DNA of 5,458 nt from Candidatus Kerfeldbacteria bacterium (GCA_016234305.1 JACRFM010000050.1:1-5458), one strand, 5' to 3'; shown: positions 1-4,787, counted from the first letter of the stretch. Notes: generated by a model not told the origin, from the sequence alone. Numbers and translations: made by a program.

Positions 1-91
1 AATTTCTAAATAATACCCAATGGATTTTAGTATTGGATAATAAATGTCAGTTAATTATTTAGGGTTTATATTGTTATTATAGTCTGGTTAT

Positions 92-120
92 TTAAATAAA
101 AACACCCCCAAGTGGGAGTG
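92..120 (-). terminator. Intrinsic terminator of the tRNA-Arg unit
   Basis: Read on the minus strand, a 7-bp stem (CACTCCC pairing with GGGGGTG, one G-T pair, positions 120-103, loop ACTT) is followed at once by TTTTTATTTAAA. This is a textbook rho-independent terminator. It lies about 17 bases past the end of the outer tRNA-like segment (137), so the whole 137-407 RNA locus is probably one transcript ending here. Confidence 0.8.
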
Positions 121-150
121 CTTACTTAAGCATTTTGCCCTCGGTAGGAA

Positions 151-187
151 CCCAGATAGTAGTCCTGCGGGGCAGGACACTACTGGG
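151..187. repeat. Hairpin inserted in the T-arm of the outer tRNA copy
   Basis: Near-perfect inverted repeat: arms CCCAG, TAGT and GTCCTGC pair with GCAGGACACTACTGGG, with two single-A bulges and a GGG loop, giving about 16 base pairs. Directly next to it (187-201) is a second small perfect hairpin, GCAGG / CCTGC with a five-base loop, formed from the remnant T arm. Neither is present in the intact tRNA. It looks like a short mobile palindromic unit, but only one copy is visible here. Confidence 0.7.
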
Positions 188-254
188 CAGGTCGAACCTG
201 CATCACAAGTTCTTTGCCAGCGGCGAACAGGCGCAAGCTTGCGTTCTATCTTCA

Positions 255-358
255 CCCAACCAAATCTGGTGCCCTCGGTAGGAATCGAACCTACATCACA
301 AGCTCCGCAAGCTCGCGTTCTATCCATTGAACTACGAGGGCTCGCAGATTTGGTTGGG
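255..358. repeat. 14-bp perfect inverted repeat bracketing the tRNA-Arg
   Basis: CCCAACCAAATCTG at 255-268 is the exact reverse complement of CAGATTTGGTTGGG at 345-358. The arms flank the intact tRNA and the left arm overlaps its CCA end (267-269). In the minus-strand transcript they would pair and extend the acceptor stem by 14 bp beyond a small internal loop (CGA opposite A and C). The precursor tRNA would then sit on a long helix. No target-site duplication is visible outside the arms. Confidence 0.85.
267..341 (-). tRNA. tRNA-Arg, anticodon GCG
   Basis: The minus strand folds into a complete class I tRNA. The acceptor is GCCCTCG / CGAGGGC (341-335 with 277-271, all seven pairs). The D arm is GTTC / GAAC with an eight-base loop containing GGA. 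The anticodon stem is CGAGC / GCTTG with loop TTGCGGA (310-304), and the variable loop is TGAT. The T arm is GTAGG / CCTAC with loop TTCGATT, then discriminator A and an encoded CCA. T33 is present and positions 34-36 read GCG, giving arginine codons CGC and CGU. The main bacterial arginine identity bases, A20 and C35, are both there. GCG rather than the usual bacterial ACG (inosine-modified) is unusual. The gene is nested in a broken second copy, and its probable terminator is the hairpin at 92-120. Confidence 0.93.
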
Positions 359-365
359 CAAATTG

Positions 366-380
366 TCCCGCTCCGCGGGA
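366..380. repeat. Small GC-rich hairpin in the D-loop insert
   Basis: TCCCGC and GCGGGA form a perfect 6-bp stem with loop TCC. It is followed by TCCACCTTGGGCGGA (380-394), which leads straight into the outer tRNA start. The strong palindromic GC-rich character inside AT-rich intergenic DNA suggests a short interspersed palindromic element, not tRNA sequence. A genome-wide search for copies would settle it. Confidence 0.6.
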
Positions 381-414
381 TCCACCTTGGGCGGAAACTA
401 CGAGGGCATAAGGG

Positions 415-476
415 GAATGCAAAATGCAAAAATCAAAATGCAAAATTATTTTAATTCTTAATCTGCAAATTTTGAT
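415..476. repeat. AT-rich direct and inverted repeat block upstream of the tRNA unit
   Basis: The 11-base unit AAAATGCAAAA occurs at 421-431 and 435-445, with a partial copy at 416-424. AATCAAAATGCA (431-442) is also an imperfect inverted match to TGCAAATTTTGATT (463-476), with a two-base bulge. The block could form a loose hairpin. It also occupies the place where a promoter for the minus-strand tRNA unit should be; no convincing -35/-10 pair stands out in it. Confidence 0.55.
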
Positions 477-477
477 T

Positions 478-511
478 TAAAACAAGCCCCACTATTGTAG
501 GGTTGGGGAGC
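478..511 (-). terminator. Possible terminator after the membrane-protein gene
   Basis: On the minus strand, CCCCA and TGGGG (508-504 with 491-487) pair 5 bp, with a further 3-bp inner stem (TAG / CTA at 498-500 and 492-494) after a three-base bulge. This is followed by TTGTTTTAA. It lies 26 bases after the stop codon of the 537-1046 gene. The bulge and the broken T tract make it weak. Confidence 0.4.
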
Positions 512-536
512 AAAAAAATCAAGGGTCTATAGAGAG

Positions 537-1046
537 TTATTGTAATTTTAACAATTTGGCCAAAGCTTCGGAAGTCGGTTCGTCTTCGCGCGATAAATCT
601 TCTTGAATAAATCTTTGTAAATATTCACGAACTTTTAAAGGATTGGTTTTTTCCAAAGGGATACTTAAGCGCGGGTCTATGAGATTTTTAGGATTAATAT
701 AAAGATTGGTTATTTCCGGAGGATGATAAGCTATCCAAAAATCTGCCAATTCCGACCAGCGCCAAAATTTTTTGCCCACGGCTACACCGGTAGAGGTAAG
801 GCGGCAGTCAATTTGCCGGGGGGAGCGCTTAGTTTCATTTATGAATAAGGCCGCGCCAATTATTATTATCAAGGCAAACAAGAAATTACCACTTAACAGG
901 GCATAAATCAGCATGGCGGCCGTAATCAAGCCGGCCATTATCCACCAGCGCCGGCTGCGGGTGATTTTTTTAAATTCACGGAATTGCCAGCGTAGTTCAA
1001 TTTTGCCAGTGTTGGCCTTAGGGTCTATATTAAGATTGGTTGGCAT
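537..1046 (-). CDS. Small membrane protein with two helices and a PH-like C-terminal region
   Basis: The 169-residue product is not recognised by name. Residues 1-32 are polar and basic, ending in a positively charged stretch (KKITRSRR) that should stay in the cytoplasm. Two hydrophobic segments follow at about 35-51 and 55-70 with a tight SGN turn, so both ends should face the cytoplasm. Residues 77-147 alternate short beta-like strands (for example RLTSTGVAVGKKFWRWSEL) and end in an amphipathic helix (about 136-150). This layout resembles the bacterial PH-like (bPH) domain seen in many small two-helix membrane proteins. The last 20 residues are acidic, then helical. It is divergent from the translin-family gene and has a promoter-like pair just upstream. 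No Shine-Dalgarno precedes the ATG. The fold is inferred from strand pattern only and the function is unknown. Confidence 0.8.
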   Translation of the reverse strand: MPTNLNIDPKANTGKIELRWQFREFKKITRSRRWWIMAGLITAAMLIYALLSGNFLFALIIIIGAALFINETKRSPRQIDCRLTSTGVAVGKKFWRWSELADFWIAYHPPEITNLYINPKNLIDPRLSIPLEKTNPLKVREYLQRFIQEDLSREDEPTSEALAKLLKLQ

Positions 1047-1056
1047 AGCTATCTTA

Positions 1057-1086
1057 AGTATAACTTAGCTGGCTGTTTTAAGGCAA
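1057..1086 (-). promoter_or_regulatory. Candidate promoter of the membrane-protein gene
   Basis: On the minus strand TTGCCT (1086-1081) and TATACT (1062-1057) are separated by 18 bases. Transcription would start about 4-6 bases before the ATG at 1046, giving an almost leaderless message, which fits the absence of a Shine-Dalgarno sequence. The -35 match is only 3 of 6. Confidence 0.35.
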
Positions 1087-1138
1087 CGCCCTCAGTTCAC
1101 CTGGCCATTAAACCAGGCAATATGGTAAGATTAAACCT

Positions 1139-1717
1139 ATGATAGATAAAAATTTTTTTCAGCAAATCAAAAAGCGTTATCAAACTTCCGGACAGGGCCG
1201 CCGGCAGCTTTCGGAAATGTCTAATCAGGCCCAATTTTTGAGCAAGCAAGCAATTTTTGCCAGCCAGCGGGGCGATTTAGTTCAAGCCGCTGTTTTACTG
1301 AAACAGGCTGAGCAACATCTGTTTAATGGGCAAAAATTAGTGCGTCAGATTGAAGATTTGGAAAATCAAGGCAGTTATCGCGCGGCTTGGGAGGAGTTCG
1401 CCGAAGCCAAATTGTTTTATAATTATTTGTCTAGTGGTAAGCTAGGGGCGATTGTAAAAACAGAATTGCCAGTGGAGGTATATATTGGCGCGGTCAGTGA
1501 TTTAGTGGGTGAAATGGTGCGTTATGCAGTTAAGCTGGCCACCGATGGTCAGGGCGTTAAGGTTGGCGCGGTGGTAAAAGTGGCTACGGAACTTGTAGCC
1601 ATTTTAGGTGAGATGAATTTAACCGGCAGTTTGCGCAGTAAGTATGACCAGGCCAAACACCACTTACGAAAGTTGGAAGATATTCAATACGATTTAACTA
1701 TTAAAGGCCGTGGCTGA
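1139..1717 (+). CDS. Translin-family (archaeal/TRAX-type) nucleic-acid-binding protein
   Basis: The 192-residue, mainly helical product matches the translin / TRAX superfamily (archaeal-type branch) over its full length. The N-terminal helix carries RRQLSEMSNQA (21-31). Helix-forming residues 82-99 contain EEFAEAKLFYNYL, the counterpart of the (Q)EYxEA motif. Residues 117-131 (GAVSDLVGEMVRYAV) match the family signature DLtGELxR. The end, about 164-189 (LRSKYDQAKHHLRKLE onward), fits the last helix. In TRAX-type members the acidic residues of these motifs bind metal and cut RNA; here E86, E89, D121 and E125 are all kept, so nuclease activity is plausible but inferred. Translins form ring-shaped oligomers on single-stranded RNA or DNA in the cytoplasm. 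The gene overlaps the riboflavin kinase start by 8 bases, so the two form a coupled operon. The start has no strong Shine-Dalgarno; a -10-like TAAGAT lies 8 bases upstream. Confidence 0.85.
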   Translation: MIDKNFFQQIKKRYQTSGQGRRQLSEMSNQAQFLSKQAIFASQRGDLVQAAVLLKQAEQHLFNGQKLVRQIEDLENQGSYRAAWEEFAEAKLFYNYLSSGKLGAIVKTELPVEVYIGAVSDLVGEMVRYAVKLATDGQGVKVGAVVKVATELVAILGEMNLTGSLRSKYDQAKHHLRKLEDIQYDLTIKGRG

Positions 1718-2090
1718 TATAGTTAAGGGTTTAGTGATTGCTGGCTTGGGCGAGGGGCGTAAATTGGGTTACCCGACAGCCAATTTAAAACTAACGCCGG
1801 ACAGTTTTCGTCCGACGCCGGGGGTTTATTTGGCTACTGTAAAAGGTTTGGGAAAATCGTCCCTTTATGGTTTATTAATATCGGGCGTTCATCAAGAAGC
1901 TAGTAAAGAGCCACGCGTGGAAGTTTATGTAATTGACTGGCAGACGGATATTTATGGCCAGAACTTGATAGTTGAAGTTGGTGATAAAATTAGAGATTTA
2001 GTTTTCACCAATGATGCAACCGAGCTTAAAAAATTGATTGAGCAAGATATTATCGCCGGGCGGCAATATTTTAAAGGTAATATATTGTAG
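1710..2090 (+). CDS. ribF: Monofunctional riboflavin kinase (RibF C-terminal domain only)
   Basis: The 126-residue product is the flavokinase domain, which phosphorylates riboflavin with ATP to FMN in the cytoplasm. It starts GLVIAGLGEGRKLGYPTANL, with the family's G-x-G-R-x-L-G-Y-P-T-A-N loop (PTAN at 22-25 binds Mg-ATP). It continues with PGVYLATV (37-44), VEVYVID (70-76, with E71 in the place of the catalytic glutamate), DIYGQNL (80-86) and IRDLVFT (94-100), and ends in the usual ELKKLIEQD helix. The usual bacterial RibF (about 300 residues) has an N-terminal FAD synthetase domain; it is absent and there is no room for it. The start must be the GTG at 1710: an in-frame TAA lies at 1695 and no other start codon lies between. 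The start overlaps the end of the translin-family gene. The family motif near N-I-G-x-x-P-T is replaced by ISGVHQEAS (57-65), a local divergence. FAD would have to come from another enzyme or from outside. Confidence 0.88.
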   Translation: MADIVKGLVIAGLGEGRKLGYPTANLKLTPDSFRPTPGVYLATVKGLGKSSLYGLLISGVHQEASKEPRVEVYVIDWQTDIYGQNLIVEVGDKIRDLVFTNDATELKKLIEQDIIAGRQYFKGNIL

Positions 2091-2115
2091 CAATTTAACC
2101 GGCTGGGAATTTTGA

Positions 2116-2937
2116 TTATTTGTCAGTGGCCAATCGGTAAACATTCCACAACAACATAGCTACCGTCATAGGTCCTACGCCGCCCGGTACGGGCGTTAAA
2201 TAGACTGACCGATTTATAAAATCGGCAGCTTTCACGTCGCCCTTAATTTGGTCGTTTACTTTAGTGGTACCAACATCTATTAAAATAGTACCATCTTTTA
2301 CCATCTGACCAGTGATTATTTCCGGTTGCCCCAGTGCCACAATAATAATATCAGCCTTAAGTAATTCAGCCGTTTCTGGCTGGTGGTTGGTTTTTACAAT
2401 AACGCCGCGCCGGCTCAATAACCAACTTAGAGGTTGGGTGAATTCTTGGCTGTTGGCCAAAATTACAGCGGTTTTGTGACTGATTTCCCAACCAGTCAAA
2501 TCTATCAACTTGATAATGCCTTCGCTTAGGCCGGGTATAATTAATGCCTTCTCGCTGGTTAGTTTTTTTAAATTTAAAGGATGAAAACCATCTGCGTCTT
2601 TATCAGGGTCAATAGAGTTAATAACGGTTTGTTCGGGCAAGGGGGCGGGTAATGGTAGTTGTACTAAAATGCCCTGAACTTTAGGGTTTTTATTAAAAGT
2701 TTCAACAGCGTCGGTAACTTGAGTAAGACTGGCTGTAGCTGGTAAGAGGATTTTGTTAACACTGATGCCAACTTCCGCTGCCGCTTTTTCTTTTAAGCTG
2801 ACATATAAATGCGAAGCTGGGTCATCGCCAACTAAAATCACCCCTAGACAAGGAGTAAAGTCTAAAGTTGATATTTTTAATTTAAGTTCTTGTAAAAGCT
2901 GCTCAGCCAGAGCACGTCCATTTAGTAGAGTAGCCAT
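2116..2937 (-). CDS. folD: FolD, methylene-THF dehydrogenase / methenyl-THF cyclohydrolase
   Basis: The 273-residue product (family usually 280-300) converts 5,10-methylene-THF to 10-formyl-THF in two steps in the cytoplasm. The N-terminal folate domain has LGVILVGDDPASHLYVSLK, with catalytic Y45 and K49. GILVQLPLP (89-97) includes Q93, and KDADGFHP (113-120) includes the active-site D116. The C-terminal folate-site motif TPVPGGVGPMT (248-258) is intact. The nucleotide-binding half is unusual: the motif normally written GRSxxVGxP reads ANSQEFTQP (161-169), losing the glycines and the arginine, and the usual PCTP is PGLS (135-138). Cofactor preference or dehydrogenase activity may be altered. 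The ATG follows the glyA stop codon with no gap, so the gene is translationally coupled to glyA. It converges on the riboflavin kinase gene with only 25 bases between the stop codons and no terminator there. Confidence 0.92.
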   Translation of the reverse strand: MATLLNGRALAEQLLQELKLKISTLDFTPCLGVILVGDDPASHLYVSLKEKAAAEVGISVNKILLPATASLTQVTDAVETFNKNPKVQGILVQLPLPAPLPEQTVINSIDPDKDADGFHPLNLKKLTSEKALIIPGLSEGIIKLIDLTGWEISHKTAVILANSQEFTQPLSWLLSRRGVIVKTNHQPETAELLKADIIIVALGQPEIITGQMVKDGTILIDVGTTKVNDQIKGDVKAADFINRSVYLTPVPGGVGPMTVAMLLWNVYRLATDK

Positions 2938-4233
2938 TTAATTTAATTCAGAATATAAAGGATATTGCTTAGTTAGATTTTTAACTTGCTCTCTGGCTTT
3001 TTCTAAAGTTGATTTGTTAGTCGGCGATTTTAAAACCAAACTTATAATTTGGCCAATTTCCACCATAACCTCTTCTTTCATACCTCGGCTGGTTAAGGCT
3101 GGCGTGCCTAAACGTATACCTGATGGGTCAAAGGGTTTTCTGTGGTCAAAAGGGATGGTATTTTTGTTAACCGTAATGCCCACTTGTTCCAGAGCTAACT
3201 CACCGTCCTTACCACCCAAGTTAAGTGAAGTCAGGTCTATAATCATTAAATGGTTATCGGTACCGTCTGTTACCAGTTTGAGTCCTTCGTTCATTAAAGA
3301 CGCAGCCAAGGCTTTGGCATTTTTTAAAATTTGTTCAGCATAGATTTTAAATTCCGGTTTGGCAGCTTCAGCCAAAGCTACAGCAATAGCGGCGGTTTGA
3401 TGGTTGTGCGGTCCGCCTTGCAGACCGGGGAAAACAGCCCGGTCTATTAAAGTTGGCAGGTTGTCGCGCGGGGTTTCTTCAGCGGTTAAGGGTTTTAAAG
3501 GATGAGAGGGTAGGCCATTGCACATAATCATAGCTCCTCTGGGACCGCGCAGACTTTTATGAGTGGTGGTGGTGATGATATCGGCATAACCAACCGGAGA
3601 AAGGATGACCTTGGCGGCTATCATTCCGGCTTCGTGGGCGATGTCGGCAATAAAATAGCCGTCTACCCCATGTATTATTTTTGCCAGTCTGGGATAATCA
3701 TAAAGTCGCGGGTAAGCCGTGGCGCCGCAAAAAAATACTTTTGGTTTTTCGGTTTTTACCAGTTTTTCCAGTTCGTCGTAATCAAGCAGGCCGTTTGGGC
3801 CGGTTTGATATTGCACGGAATTATAGCAGACGCCGGAGAAATTGACTTTCCAGCCGTGGGTGAGATGGCCGCCAAAGAGCAGACTCATACCCATAATTTT
3901 TTCACCCGGGCGAGCCACGGCGAAAATGGCCGCCTGGTTGGCCGGGGAGCCGGAGTAGGGCTGCACATTCACATGGTCTACGCCAAATAGCTTTTTTGCC
4001 CGTTCTTGGGCTAGTTCTTCAACTTGGTCAATGTATTGATTACCACCATAATAACGCTTACCTGGATAACCTTCAGAATATTTATTAGTCAAAATACTGC
4101 CCAAAGCCTCAAGTACCGCCAGTGAGGTAAAATTTTCCGAAGGGATCATTTCCAGCCCTTGTTGTTGGCGAGTCAGTTCTTGTTCAATTGATTTGGCAAT
4201 TTCGGGGTCAAAAATAGATAGGTGTTTAAACAT
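2938..4233 (-). CDS. glyA: Serine hydroxymethyltransferase
   Basis: The 431-residue enzyme, of normal length, uses pyridoxal phosphate to interconvert serine plus THF with glycine plus 5,10-methylene-THF in the cytoplasm. All signatures are present: ENFTS (33-37), NKYSEGYPGKRYYGG (50-64), QPYSGSPANQAAIF (91-104) and ADIAHEAG (196-203, D197 and H200 around the cofactor). TTTTHKSLRGPRG (221-233) carries the Schiff-base lysine K226. Further on are PGLQGGPHNH and the C-terminal FDPSGIRLGTPALTSRG with the carboxylate-binding arginine. It is the first gene of a two-gene operon with folD, which uses its product. No Shine-Dalgarno precedes the ATG; a -10-like TAACAT ends 7 bases upstream with TAGACA 17 bases before it, suggesting a leaderless transcript. 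Nothing in the sequence suggests loss of function. Confidence 0.97.
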   Translation of the reverse strand: MFKHLSIFDPEIAKSIEQELTRQQQGLEMIPSENFTSLAVLEALGSILTNKYSEGYPGKRYYGGNQYIDQVEELAQERAKKLFGVDHVNVQPYSGSPANQAAIFAVARPGEKIMGMSLLFGGHLTHGWKVNFSGVCYNSVQYQTGPNGLLDYDELEKLVKTEKPKVFFCGATAYPRLYDYPRLAKIIHGVDGYFIADIAHEAGMIAAKVILSPVGYADIITTTTHKSLRGPRGAMIMCNGLPSHPLKPLTAEETPRDNLPTLIDRAVFPGLQGGPHNHQTAAIAVALAEAAKPEFKIYAEQILKNAKALAASLMNEGLKLVTDGTDNHLMIIDLTSLNLGGKDGELALEQVGITVNKNTIPFDHRKPFDPSGIRLGTPALTSRGMKEEVMVEIGQIISLVLKSPTNKSTLEKAREQVKNLTKQYPLYSELN

Positions 4234-4289
4234 AGTATTTATGTTAATAGCCTTGGCTGATTTTGTCTACGTTAACTGTAATTTTAGAC

Positions 4290-4298
4290 TTATCCACA
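4290..4298 (+). promoter_or_regulatory. Perfect DnaA box
   Basis: TTATCCACA is the strongest form of the DnaA-binding 9-mer. It is the only exact copy I found in the window and lies in the glyA / repressor intergenic region, 9 bases upstream of the repressor -35. A lone box can be a DnaA-regulated promoter element, or chance (about one expected per 25 windows of this size for this exact 9-mer, ignoring base composition). There is no box cluster or unwinding element, so this is not an origin by itself. Confidence 0.5.
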
Positions 4299-4306
4299 AG
4301 CTAGAT

Positions 4307-4335
4307 TTGACAGCCTGTTGTTTTTGTATTAATGT
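4307..4335 (+). promoter_or_regulatory. Promoter of the TrpR-like repressor gene
   Basis: A perfect -35 TTGACA (4307-4312) is followed after 17 bases by TAATGT (4330-4335). The -10 lies inside the palindromic operator (4324-4353), so a bound repressor would block it. A second -10-like TATAAA (4370-4375) ends 7 bases before the ATG and could give a leaderless transcript. Confidence 0.6.
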
Positions 4336-4353
4336 GTTAATACGCTAATACAA
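4324..4353. promoter_or_regulatory. Operator 1, TrpR-type palindrome (autoregulation)
   Basis: Outer arms TTGTATTA and TAATACAA are perfect complements. The centre GTGTTAATAC is palindromic apart from one pair, and the AT and GC spacers between arms and centre break the symmetry. The design is shared with the second site at 4752-4787. Its place over the -10 of the repressor gene suggests negative autoregulation. The TTAA core recalls the GTTAAC centre of the E. coli trp operator. Confidence 0.75.
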
Positions 4354-4382
4354 GAGTATTTTTATTATTTATAAAATTGTTT

Positions 4383-4679
4383 ATGAAAGCTAATAAAAAG
4401 TGGAATAGTAATGAGGCTGGTGAGCTATTTGCGGTCATACTTAAGCTTAAGACTAATGATGAGTGTCGTCGTTTCTTTCGTGACCTGTGTACGCCGGAGG
4501 AAATTGTAGCTATGGCTGACAGGTGGCAGGCGGCTAAAATGCTGGCGCGCGAGGTTGATTATCGTGATATTGCCGGACGCTTGGGTATGAGCACGACCAC
4601 CGTGGCCAGGGTGGCTCATTGGTTGCATAACGGTATGGGTGGATACAGGTTGGTTTTGTCTAGATTAGGTCTAAAGTAG
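4383..4679 (+). CDS. TrpR/YerC-family transcriptional repressor
   Basis: The product has 98 residues from the ATG at 4383. A TTG two codons upstream (4377) is possible but less likely, and neither start has a Shine-Dalgarno. The sequence matches the YerC/YecD TrpR-related family closely: FFRDLCTPEEIVAMADRWQAAK (31-52), then helix-turn-helix YRDIAGRLGMSTTTVARVAHWL (about 60-81) and the family's GMGGY (84-88). E. coli TrpR is an L-tryptophan-dependent dimeric repressor; the ligand of the YerC branch is not established as far as I know. Aligned by eye to TrpR, the threonine of the first motif (TP) and the arginine of the recognition helix are kept, but the corepressor-binding R54 position is glutamine (Q49). 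Tryptophan sensing therefore cannot be assumed. Two matching palindromes lie upstream and downstream, the likely binding sites. Confidence 0.9.
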   Translation: MKANKKWNSNEAGELFAVILKLKTNDECRRFFRDLCTPEEIVAMADRWQAAKMLAREVDYRDIAGRLGMSTTTVARVAHWLHNGMGGYRLVLSRLGLK

Positions 4680-4751
4680 TTATTTATTAATTAAAAATAA
4701 GAATAAGAATAAGTCGGCCCCTCCTAAGGGAGTATAACAATATTTAATTTT
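4680..4751. other. AT-rich spacer with a short tandem repeat and a weak hairpin
   Basis: Three head-to-tail copies of AATAAG occupy 4696-4713. They are followed by a small GC-rich island with a 4-bp hairpin, CTCC / GGAG (4721-4732, loop TAAG). The T-rich tract starts more than 10 bases after the hairpin, so it is a poor terminator. Transcripts from the repressor gene may read into the next unit. I see no gene here. Confidence 0.5.
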
Positions 4752-4787
4752 TTCTTGTATCAATGTGTTAACACGCTGATACAAGAA
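4752..4787. promoter_or_regulatory. Operator 2, 36-bp near-perfect palindrome
   Basis: Arms of 11 bp (TTCTTGTATCA and TGATACAAGAA) are perfect complements around a perfect 10-bp core GTGTTAACAC. Only the AT and GC spacer pairs break the symmetry. It is a stronger version of operator 1, with the same spacing and the same asymmetric AT...GC spacers, so both are very probably bound by the TrpR-like protein. It lies 15 bases before the leader ORF. A weak promoter (TTGTAT 4755-4760, 17 bases, GATACA 4778-4783) could lie wholly inside it. Confidence 0.82.

Larger units (their letters stand above)
137..407 (-). pseudogene. Interrupted outer tRNA-Arg copy enclosing an intact tRNA-Arg
   Basis: On the minus strand the segment begins with GCCCTCGTAGTT (407-396), the same 12 bases that begin the intact tRNA-Arg. 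It ends with TTCCTACCGAGGGC (150-137), the same T-arm/acceptor end. Between them the rest of the tRNA is present in order but split. After the D-stem start there is a 145-base insert (395-251) that contains the intact tRNA. The sequence then resumes with GATAGAACGCAAGCTTGCG (250-232), has 22 extra bases in the anticodon-loop position (231-210), resumes with CTTGTGATGCAGGTTCGA (209-192), then carries a large hairpin in the T-arm. The seven acceptor pairs are intact, but no CCA follows (AAAATG instead) and the T stem no longer pairs, so it is unlikely to act as a tRNA. It could be a duplicated tRNA eroded by palindromic insertions, or a structured RNA built from tRNA parts. The homology is seen directly; the history is inferred. 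Confidence 0.7.

Noticed and set aside
137..407. Group I intron or tmRNA explanation for the split tRNA
   Set aside because: The insert is in the D-loop, is short apart from the inner tRNA, and shows no group I core or tmRNA tag reading frame that I could find by eye.
88..429. Open frame of 113 codons on the minus strand across the tRNA locus
   Set aside because: It runs through the tRNA and its broken copy; its protein-like peptide is the usual chance translation of tRNA sequence. There is no ribosome site.
421..445. CRISPR-like array in the AAAATGCAAAA repeats
   Set aside because: The units are 11 bases long with a three-base gap and AT-only neighbours; there are no spacers and no cas genes.
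239..454. Open frame of 71 codons on the plus strand
   Set aside because: It is antisense to the intact tRNA-Arg and contains the typical spurious peptide seen when a tRNA-Arg gene is translated in reverse.
2091..2115. Bidirectional terminator between the convergent riboflavin kinase and folD genes
   Set aside because: Only 25 bases lie between the stop codons and no stem with a T-run is present.
3559..3990. Open frame of 143 codons on the plus strand within glyA
   Set aside because: It lies wholly antisense to a complete, well conserved glyA and its peptide is low in complexity; it is a shadow frame. The same holds for 3014-3343, 2753-2941 and 4425-4628.
4290..4353. Replication origin
   Set aside because: There is only one DnaA box, no cluster, and the nearby palindromes are better explained as repressor operators.
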